Shown here: positions 6,956 to 11,802 of the stretch, one piece after another
Numbering within the stretch: the first letter of the stretch is position 1
How the letters are laid out: each line of letters opens with the position of its first letter
NCBI GenBank assembly: GCA_902783675.1
Contig: CACZRW010000014.1
Span: 1-11,802, forward strand
Source: an uncultured Pseudomonadota bacterium
Lineage (GTDB): Bacteria > Pseudomonadota > Alphaproteobacteria > CACZRW01
Length of the DNA stretch: 11,802 bases
Direction of reading: 5' to 3'
The notes under the pieces: model-generated
The model's input: the letters and a program-made list of their open reading frames with translations, nothing else
What the model was told of the DNA's origin: nothing
Databases searched by the model: none
Translations under genes and position numbers: made by a program

Positions 6956-7969
6956 ATGAGCACAAATAACAAACAGGACCTTGAAGACTTGATGAAAAGT
7001 CAGGTGTCACCGCCTTTGGCAAGGAAGTTGGTTTGGGCGGGAATTATACCGTCAAATAAGTTTGTAAGAGCTCTGAACCTTTCCGAAGGCAATTCTTTCT
7101 TAAAGCGCTACGGCTTTTTATTTTTAGCGCTGGCGGGCTTTGTTTATATAGCCGCGGGGCTTTGCTCTTTCTTGTCTGCGGTTTGGTATGATATTCCCTA
7201 TATTTTCAAAGTTTCAACCGCCGCCTCGGTTTTGATAATCTCGTTATATTTGGCAAGTAAGAAAAAAGAGCCTTCTATCTTCAAAACAAGCTTTTTATCC
7301 CTGGCAATACTTTTCACGGGTGTATTACTTCTTTTGGCAGAAGATGGCTACGAACTTGGCAAAACACTCTGGCAGACAATATTTCTTTGGGCTTTGTTGG
7401 TGCTGCCTTGGACAATCCTCGCCAAAAGCCTGTTTTTGTGGTCTGTATGGTTTAGCATTGCTTTTGCCGCCGCGTTTATGTGGGGGTTGGAAGTCGGTAT
7501 GCCGACGGGAGCCGTCTCTTGGCCTGACTTTTTCAGCATAATGGCCGTGGCCTGCGGCTTAACCCTGGGCGTAAGGGAAGGGCTGGTGGCCATAAAAAAG
7601 ATTGCGTGGCTGGATAAGCCGCTTAGCCGCTTAATTCCGCTTTTTGTCAGTATGTCGCTGGCGGTATTTCCCATTATCGGCTATATCACGGGCATAAAAG
7701 GCGCAAGCCCTACCGATAGCAGCATTATCTTCCTGCTCATCACAATTCTGGCGCTGGTTTTCTATTTTCGCATTTTCCCTGATTTATATGCGCTCACCGT
7801 AATCATATTTGAAATTTGTTTTGTCCTCGCTGCGGTTTGCGTGAATAAGTATCTGGGCTCACACGACGATTGGTATATGGTTTTTATCGCAATCATTTTG
7901 ATATTCGGCTTTTCCTCTTGGATGATTAGGAAGCTGAAGGAAACCTTTAAAAAGGCAGGTGCCGCATGA
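6956..7969 (+). CDS. DUF2157-like polytopic membrane protein
   Basis: The 337-residue product is an inner-membrane protein with about ten hydrophobic segments (roughly 52-76, 84-101, 112-128, 138-157, 159-178, 190-207, 225-245, 256-271, 278-297, 304-324). The soluble N-terminus (LARKLVWAGIIPSNKF) is followed by a pattern typical of DUF2157: a first long hydrophobic hairpin ending SAVWYDIPYIFK, then a run of paired helices and a GYELGKTLWQ loop. The following two genes belong to its usual partner families. Function is unknown for the family. ATG 6956 is preferred to the in-frame TTG at 6932; AAAGGA at 6938-6943 is a rather distant ribosome site (12 bases). The stop overlaps the next start as ATGA (7966-7969), indicating an operon. 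The family call rests on architecture and context, not an alignment. Confidence 0.78.
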   Translation: MSTNNKQDLEDLMKSQVSPPLARKLVWAGIIPSNKFVRALNLSEGNSFLKRYGFLFLALAGFVYIAAGLCSFLSAVWYDIPYIFKVSTAASVLIISLYLASKKKEPSIFKTSFLSLAILFTGVLLLLAEDGYELGKTLWQTIFLWALLVLPWTILAKSLFLWSVWFSIAFAAAFMWGLEVGMPTGAVSWPDFFSIMAVACGLTLGVREGLVAIKKIAWLDKPLSRLIPLFVSMSLAVFPIIGYITGIKGASPTDSSIIFLLITILALVFYFRIFPDLYALTVIIFEICFVLAAVCVNKYLGSHDDWYMVFIAIILIFGFSSWMIRKLKETFKKAGAA

Positions 7970-9051
7970 CAAAGTCTCCCGCCTCAAAAAAAGACCTTAG
8001 CGTCAAGACCCTTCTTAATCTGCTTGATATCAAGGTGACAAAATCTGCCGCCGAACAAGGCTATTTAAAAAGCTTCCTTGCCTCGGGTTTTGTGTCGTCA
8101 TGGGCTTCGTTCATTCTGTTTTCCGTAGGTTGCTGGCTTGCGGCGCTGGCGTTGGGTGATGGCATTCTTGCCTTTATCAGCACTAACTTTTCATCCGAGG
8201 AAGAAAGCCGCTTCACGCTAACTTTATCATCGCTCATAGGAGCGGGAGGAATTGCCGCCGCTTATCTGATATTTATCAGCTTTAAGGGCATCTTCCCGAG
8301 AATGCTCGCAATATCCACCGCACTCGGCTCGGAATACCTTATTGTTATGGCAATAGCGGGCGAGGGCTATTCTTTCTTTTGGGCAACCGTAGCGGCTCTG
8401 GTCCTGTTGGTTTTAATGGCAAAGCTCTTCACCGACGCCGCTCATCAAATCGGCTCCGCCGCGATTTTCTGCACGATTTTAACCGTTCTTATATCTTCAA
8501 GCACTTCAAGCTATCTTGAGCCGATTATGATAATTTTGACATTGCCGGTTGCCATAGGCGCACTTTTCTACCCGATGAAAGGGCTGGATTTGCGCCCGAT
8601 AGGAATGATTTTCCTTTTGTGTCCGTTAATCATTGCTCTTTATAGCGCCTTTGAGCAAAGCGGTGATTTATTTGAGTTTTCGGACACGGTATCACGAATA
8701 GTTTACATGGGCTTTTATGCTTTGCTTATTTACCTGTCACTTCCCGCGCTTTCCAGTTTGGGTAAAAAGTTTGTGCTCATAAGCTTTTTACCGATTTTGC
8801 TTTTTAGTCTGCTTACATCGTCAGGCATTGCGGCATCATTTCTTGTTATCTTTATCGCATACATTTTAAAAAGCCGCTTGGTTATGTCCGCCGGTATCAG
8901 CATCGGACTTTTGTTTACGGCGCTTTTCTACTTTAACTTGAACCTCCCAACCGAGGAAAAATCAGCTATTTTGCTTATCTCCGGCATAGTCATTTTGCTC
9001 ATAATGTTTGTCCTTAAAAAGAGTGTTGAGGCTAGAAATGAGCAAGACTAG
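7966..9051 (+). CDS. DUF4401-like polytopic membrane protein
   Basis: The 361-residue product has a short cytoplasmic N-terminus (to about residue 40) with LLNLLDI. About ten to eleven hydrophobic helices follow, the first being the Trp-containing SSWASFILFSVGCWLAALAL at about 44-63. DUF4401 proteins share this layout: a small helical head, a WxxxxxxxxGxWLAA-type first helix, then a fully membrane-embedded body. They typically sit between DUF2157 and GDYXXLXY genes, as here. No enzymatic residues are evident, and function is unknown. The gene overlaps its predecessor by four bases and its successor by fourteen (9038-9051), so the three are translationally coupled. The ribosome site AGGCAGG lies within the end of the previous gene. 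DUF4401 is the best fit; a generic membrane protein is the alternative. Confidence 0.75.
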   Translation: MTKSPASKKDLSVKTLLNLLDIKVTKSAAEQGYLKSFLASGFVSSWASFILFSVGCWLAALALGDGILAFISTNFSSEEESRFTLTLSSLIGAGGIAAAYLIFISFKGIFPRMLAISTALGSEYLIVMAIAGEGYSFFWATVAALVLLVLMAKLFTDAAHQIGSAAIFCTILTVLISSSTSSYLEPIMIILTLPVAIGALFYPMKGLDLRPIGMIFLLCPLIIALYSAFEQSGDLFEFSDTVSRIVYMGFYALLIYLSLPALSSLGKKFVLISFLPILLFSLLTSSGIAASFLVIFIAYILKSRLVMSAGISIGLLFTALFYFNLNLPTEEKSAILLISGIVILLIMFVLKKSVEARNEQD

Positions 9052-9601
9052 GTTCATATATTGGGCAATGTTGGTTTTAATCCTTGCCATAAGCTACGGC
9101 ACAATTTACTTGCGCGGACAGACCTTGCTTGCGGGAGACAAAGTCTTAGTTCCCTTGGTAAAGGAGAACCCCGTAACTTTGACCGACAAGGGACTCCTTT
9201 TGAACTTTAAAAATATAATTCCCGGCAAGCAAAAGCTGAATACATCGGGGACGATAGTCGTATATATCAACAGTTTTGGCGTAGTCTCCTTTGTAAGAAC
9301 GCTGGAAGGAAAACACGCCGATGATTTGGCTTTTGGCGAGCATTTGCTGGATTATTCGGCATATCGCCCTGCCGGTTTTTACGCTACAAAGAAGCCCAAA
9401 GTCTTTTTTGGCGCAAGATATCTTCCGTTTTCTTCACCGGCACTTAAGATCGCCGCGGTCGACGCTAACATCAACTTTGATGCTTACAAACGCGCTCGCT
9501 ACCTTGTGCTAAAAGTATCTCCAAGCGGTCGCGCCGTCCCTATAGGATTGGTCGACAGGAACTATGCTGAAATAAAGCCAAAATCAAAAATTGGGTTTTA
9601 A
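9038..9601 (+). CDS. GDYXXLXY-family protein with degenerate signature
   Basis: The 187-residue product has one N-terminal membrane segment (about residues 7-22, IYWAMLVLILAISYG) and a beta-rich periplasmic domain. ATG 9038 is preferred to TTG 9008 because TGAGG at 9027-9031 lies six bases upstream. The order of blocks follows the GDYXXLXY family: LLAGDKVLVPL early; LLLNF where GDYxxLxY normally sits (TDKGLLLNF at residues 49-57); a central GTIVVYINSFGVVSFVR; and a late YKRARYLVLKVSPSGRAVPIGL corresponding to the ARYG-RV-dGea-L region. The namesake Gly-Asp-Tyr is absent. Function is unknown; it is the last gene of the trio. Its stop codon overlaps that of the convergent Tdk-like gene at TTAA (9598-9601), leaving no terminator between them. 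Confidence 0.75.
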   Translation: MSKTRFIYWAMLVLILAISYGTIYLRGQTLLAGDKVLVPLVKENPVTLTDKGLLLNFKNIIPGKQKLNTSGTIVVYINSFGVVSFVRTLEGKHADDLAFGEHLLDYSAYRPAGFYATKKPKVFFGARYLPFSSPALKIAAVDANINFDAYKRARYLVLKVSPSGRAVPIGLVDRNYAEIKPKSKIGF

Positions 9602-10044
9602 GCAATATTAAGTCCCGAGGATTTCCCTTCGCCAAGGTTTATAAAGGTGCTCGCCCTTTTTGCAATCAAGAAAGATTTAGCGTGCCAATTGCCAAAGGCG
9701 TCAAACCTTTCCCCTGCAACGATTACGCTTGTTCCAGCTTCTGCCATACCAAAGATAAAGCCGGATATATCTTTTTTAAACAAATGCACATCGTCCACAA
9801 ACAAAAAGTCATACGCCCCATAGGCAAACACATCTAAATCATCGGCACTTTCTGCCGCAACCGCAGGGTGACTTTCCCCGTCGTGGCTTTGTATTTGCCC
9901 CACCAAACAAGGATTCTCGGCATCAAAAAAGGCGGGAGTTATGACCAAACTTTTCCCACCTGCAACCGCAATCTTTTTAAGCATTAAAGAGGTTTTACCC
10001 GAAAACGCTTCTCCGCTTATGAACTCGATATAACCTCTGCTCAT
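9598..10044 (-). CDS. Short thymidine-kinase-fold P-loop protein, C-terminal zinc/lasso region missing
   Basis: The 148-residue product follows the type II thymidine kinase core in order. Walker A is GEAFSGKT (residues 11-18; Tdk has GxMxSGKT). SHDGESHPA at 53-61 occupies the position of the SRxG...A segment. FLFVDDVHLF at 80-89 replaces the Tdk IDExQFF strand, and SVIVAGERFDAFGNWHAKSF at 106-125 matches the VIVaGLDxDFxxxPF block. The usual catalytic Glu after Asp is Asp here (VDD), and the protein ends near residue 148. It therefore lacks the lasso loop and four zinc cysteines of ~190-205-residue Tdk enzymes. It probably still binds nucleotide; thymidine kinase activity is doubtful. ATG 10044 is preferred to GTG 10050 because GCAGG lies five bases upstream. 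It could be a reduced paralogue, a repurposed NTPase or a decaying gene, though the frame is clean. Confidence 0.75.
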   Translation of the reverse strand: MSRGYIEFISGEAFSGKTSLMLKKIAVAGGKSLVITPAFFDAENPCLVGQIQSHDGESHPAVAAESADDLDVFAYGAYDFLFVDDVHLFKKDISGFIFGMAEAGTSVIVAGERFDAFGNWHAKSFLIAKRASTFINLGEGKSSGLNIA

Positions 10045-10082
10045 TCGCACCTGCCTTTAGCTTTTACCATATATAGCAATCT

Positions 10083-10110
10083 CCTATACCAAAAAAGCCA
10101 ATAACTACAA
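10083..10110 (-). promoter_or_regulatory. Possible promoter of the Tdk-like gene
   Basis: On the minus strand TTGTAG (10105-10110) and TATAGG (10083-10088) are 16 bases apart, about 40 bases upstream of the ATG at 10044. Both boxes are weak. The gene should have its own promoter because a strong terminator lies just upstream. Confidence 0.3.
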
Positions 10111-10163
10111 TATAAGGTAGTAAAGGTTTATAAAAGGTGAATCAAAAACGAAAAAATGAAGAC

Positions 10164-10203
10164 AAAAAGAAGCGCCGCCCCATAAAACCAGGGACGGCGT
10201 CTT
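10164..10203 (-). terminator. Intrinsic terminator of the outer-membrane protein gene
   Basis: Arms 10191-10203 and 10170-10181 form a GC-rich stem (CGCCG with CGGCG, CCC with GGG, one bulged base, one U-G pair) with a 9-base loop. On the minus strand it is followed by CTTTTTG at 10163-10169 and further T-rich sequence. It lies 22 bases after the stop codon. Confidence 0.88.
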
Positions 10204-10224
10204 ACAAATCTTTACACTAAGGAA

Positions 10225-10821
10225 TTAGAAAGTGTATCTAATACCGGCATAGAACTCGTGGTTGGTAAGATCAAACTTAGCATTTCCACTCTTCCATTTA
10301 CCGATATCAACATAACGGTATCCGGCATCGATGGCGAAGTTCTTAGTGATGTTGTAAGCCAAACCGGCACCAACATTCCAGCCGATGATGTTCTTGCTCT
10401 TATCCCAAGCGTTAAAGTCTATAGACTTAACCTGAGCTTTTGAATATCCGATACCAGCTCCGACATAAGGAACAACAGCCCATTTAACGGGAAGATCGTA
10501 GTAAGCGTTCAAGAACAAAGATTGTGTCTTTGCTTTAGCCTTAAAATCCTCACCGGTTATGAACTTACCTTCAAATTCTTGACGATAAGTATATTCAACT
10601 TCGGTTCTGATTGTACCTGCGGAAAGTTTGAAAGCAAGACCTGCGGCAGCACTGCCGAACATCTTTGTTTCATCAAACTTTTTAGCGCCATCGGCCTTAA
10701 AGTCAACCTTTTGCAAAGCAGCACCAAACTTGGCACCGACATAGGGGCTGATTCCACCAGCACTTGCCGAAAAAGCGAAGCATGTAGCAACACCAGCAAG
10801 AAGTAATGTTTTATAGTTCAT
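10225..10821 (-). CDS. Outer-membrane beta-barrel protein (OmpA-barrel/Omp25-like, ~8 strands)
   Basis: The 198-residue precursor has a textbook signal peptide (MNYKTLLLAGVATCFAFSASA) cut before GGISPYVGAKFG. The mature ~177 residues alternate hydrophobic and polar residues in amphipathic strands (ISPYVGAKFGAAL, TIRTEVEYTYRQEF, SLFLNAYYDL, VVPYVGAGIGYS, GWNVGAGLAYNI, FAIDAGYRYVDIG). The protein ends GIRYTF, the terminal aromatic signal used by the BAM complex. Length fits a small 8-strand barrel of the outer membrane beta-barrel family common in Alphaproteobacteria. ATG 10821 is chosen over an upstream TTG at 10881 because AGGAGA lies seven bases before it and the signal peptide begins there. 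It has its own strong promoter and terminator, so it is probably monocistronic and well expressed. Specific ligand or role cannot be read. Confidence 0.92.
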   Translation of the reverse strand: MNYKTLLLAGVATCFAFSASAGGISPYVGAKFGAALQKVDFKADGAKKFDETKMFGSAAAGLAFKLSAGTIRTEVEYTYRQEFEGKFITGEDFKAKAKTQSLFLNAYYDLPVKWAVVPYVGAGIGYSKAQVKSIDFNAWDKSKNIIGWNVGAGLAYNITKNFAIDAGYRYVDIGKWKSGNAKFDLTNHEFYAGIRYTF

Positions 10822-10896
10822 GTTAATATCTCCTAAAAAGAAAACCAAATCCATCACACGGTCATCACAAGGACAAACCAAGTAACAGTAAAACGG

Positions 10897-10924
10897 ATAA
10901 TAGTTAATTTTAACTTAAAGTCAA
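10897..10924 (-). promoter_or_regulatory. Strong sigma70-like promoter of the outer-membrane protein gene, with palindromic spacer
   Basis: On the minus strand TTGACT (10919-10924), a 16-base spacer and TATTAT (10897-10902) each match consensus at five of six positions. The leader would be about 70 bases. The spacer carries AGTTAA-TT-TTAACT (10902-10915), a candidate operator. The -35 box lies two bases beyond the stop codon of the carbonic anhydrase gene. Confidence 0.6.
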
Positions 10925-10926
10925 GC

Positions 10927-11664
10927 TTATTCGTGGGAATTATCCAAAAGCATCTTTTTAACCAGAGCAAAATCCATGAAATTCACCTTGCCGGAGTCTA
11001 TGTCATACATTGCCGCCGCGATTTTCATTTTCTTGCCGGTAAAGACGCTCTTAAGAACAGGATTAGCCGAATTGGCAAATCTGTAAACCACATTTGCGAC
11101 ATTATACTCTGCGATTTTGTCTGCGTCCGTAATTCCCTTTGGCGCTACGGCTTCCAAGTTAGCGACAGTAGCAGGCATGGCTTCGTTCATTTGTTGAGTT
11201 TTTCTCTGGGTGGCACAAGCGTTCATCGCTCCGCACTTATAGTGCCCGCAAATTACCATCAAAGGCGTATCATGAGAAGCAGGAACAACCATACTTTCTT
11301 CGGCTTCTTTAGTAAAGATATTGCCGGCGTTCCTAACCTCAAATATCATATTAAATCCGACATGAGAAAAGATAACTCCCGGAGTTACCCTGGAATCCGA
11401 ACAAGCAAGAACCGCTTTTGTCGGTGTTTGATGATGCTCAATTTCCGCCAGTTCGGAATTAAGTCCCTTTGAAAATTGGTAAAGTTCTGAAGCTTCTTCC
11501 GAAGAAGAATTCTTAACATCGCTGTAGTATTCACCGCGATTTTTAACAAAGAGTTCATTGCCCTTTATCAATTCACCAAAAGCTTTTTTCGCTGGTGCGA
11601 ACTCATCGACATTCATAACCATTTGAAGGCGATCAAGGCCTTCTTCGTTAACATTCATAGTCAT
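10927..11664 (-). CDS. Beta-class carbonic anhydrase
   Basis: The enzyme interconverts CO2 and bicarbonate using a zinc ion. The 245-residue product shows the beta-class signature: ACSDSRVTP with zinc ligand Cys88 and the Asp90-Arg92 dyad, the FEVRNAGNIF block at about 108-117, and GHYKCGA supplying His141 and Cys144. The C-terminal IAAAMYDIDSGKVNFM is the expected last strand. Leading residues KAFGELIKGNELFVKNR match the family's N-terminal helix. Between that and the active-site strand sits an extra Ser/Glu-rich stretch (about residues 46-78), so Cys88 lies about 45 residues later than in short bacterial enzymes. No signal peptide is seen, so it is cytoplasmic. ATG 11664 follows GGAGGAG at a rather long spacing (11 bases); an in-frame ATG at 11658 is further away. 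It is divergent from a hydrophobic protein gene at 11729. Confidence 0.93.
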   Translation of the reverse strand: MTMNVNEEGLDRLQMVMNVDEFAPAKKAFGELIKGNELFVKNRGEYYSDVKNSSSEEASELYQFSKGLNSELAEIEHHQTPTKAVLACSDSRVTPGVIFSHVGFNMIFEVRNAGNIFTKEAEESMVVPASHDTPLMVICGHYKCGAMNACATQRKTQQMNEAMPATVANLEAVAPKGITDADKIAEYNVANVVYRFANSANPVLKSVFTGKKMKIAAAMYDIDSGKVNFMDFALVKKMLLDNSHE

Positions 11665-11697
11665 TTTTTATTTGTCTCCTCCATATTTTGGGGGTAG

Positions 11698-11727
11698 ATA
11701 ATACAATATTTCCTAGAAAGGAGTCAA
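11698..11727 (-). promoter_or_regulatory. Putative carbonic anhydrase promoter overlapping the divergent gene's ribosome site
   Basis: On the minus strand TTGACT (11722-11727), an 18-base spacer and TATTAT (11698-11703) use the same two hexamers as the outer-membrane protein promoter. The -35 box overlaps the ribosome-binding region (AAAGGAG, 11717-11723) of the plus-strand gene starting at 11729. The leader would be about 25 bases and includes GGAGGAG. Confidence 0.5.
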
Positions 11728-11728
11728 T

Positions 11729-11802
11729 ATGTCGAACCAGAGCGTAATCAATCCAAAAAATATCACCATAGCTGTAACCTTACTTTCCTTAATCGGATTA
11801 AC
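11729..11802 (+). CDS. N-terminus of a probable membrane protein, cut by window end
   Basis: ATG 11729 has a strong Shine-Dalgarno, AAAGGAG, five bases upstream (11717-11723), and the frame stays open for 24 codons to the window edge. The visible residues are a short polar head (MSNQSVINPKN) running into a hydrophobic stretch (ITIAVTLLSLIGL), which suggests a first membrane helix or signal anchor. A transporter next to a carbonic anhydrase would make sense, for example a bicarbonate or sulfate permease, but nothing visible identifies the family. Confidence 0.65.
   Translation, partial: MSNQSVINPKNITIAVTLLSLIGL

Noticed and set aside
10522..10806. 94-codon plus-strand frame opposite the outer-membrane protein gene
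   Set aside because: Antisense shadow of a gene with a clear signal peptide and beta-barrel pattern.
11729..11802. Naming the end-truncated gene as a bicarbonate or sulfate transporter
   Set aside because: Only 24 residues are visible and context alone is not enough.

Overview
The window looks like a chromosomal stretch from a Gram-negative bacterium, most likely an alphaproteobacterium of moderate GC content. The evidence is a SecA with a C-terminal zinc tail divergently transcribed from a membrane-anchored parvulin foldase (an arrangement I recall from Alphaproteobacteria), an outer-membrane beta-barrel with a terminal phenylalanine, and Sec signal peptides. I cannot name the species; an uncultured gut- or host-associated lineage is only a guess. 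I saw no phage, IS, CRISPR, tRNA or rRNA signature, and no gene-free stretch exceeds 300 bases.

Layout. (1) Positions 1-935: the 3' end of a secreted cysteine-repeat and glycine-rich protein with 72-bp tandem repeats. (2) 936-1093: a convergent spacer with a REP-like hairpin and a long heptad-built inverted repeat. (3) 1094-4952: secA (minus) and a parvulin-type foldase (plus), divergent from a 187-bp spacer with recognisable promoters and a shared AAAAGGGGTTT leader. (4) 5052-6913: a minus-strand pair of unrecognised exported or membrane-anchored proteins, joined by an ATGA overlap. (5) 6956-9601: a three-gene plus-strand membrane operon that matches the DUF2157 / DUF4401 / GDYXXLXY trio of unknown function. 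(6) 9598-10044: a short thymidine-kinase-fold protein lacking the usual catalytic Glu and the zinc/lasso C-terminus. (7) 10225-10821: an outer-membrane beta-barrel protein. (8) 10927-11664: a beta-class carbonic anhydrase, divergent from the start of a hydrophobic protein cut by the window end.

How the genes fit together. Much of the window concerns the cell envelope: SecA drives export, the foldase helps exported proteins fold, and the beta-barrel, the two exported unknowns and the Cys/Gly-rich protein are plausible clients. The DUF trio is probably a single inner-membrane complex or pathway, because its genes overlap. No step of a defined pathway links the rest. The best candidates for undescribed biology are the minimal Tdk-like NTPase, the paired exported unknowns, the DUF trio with its degenerate signature, and the Cys-repeat surface protein. 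None is proven to be a new system from sequence alone.
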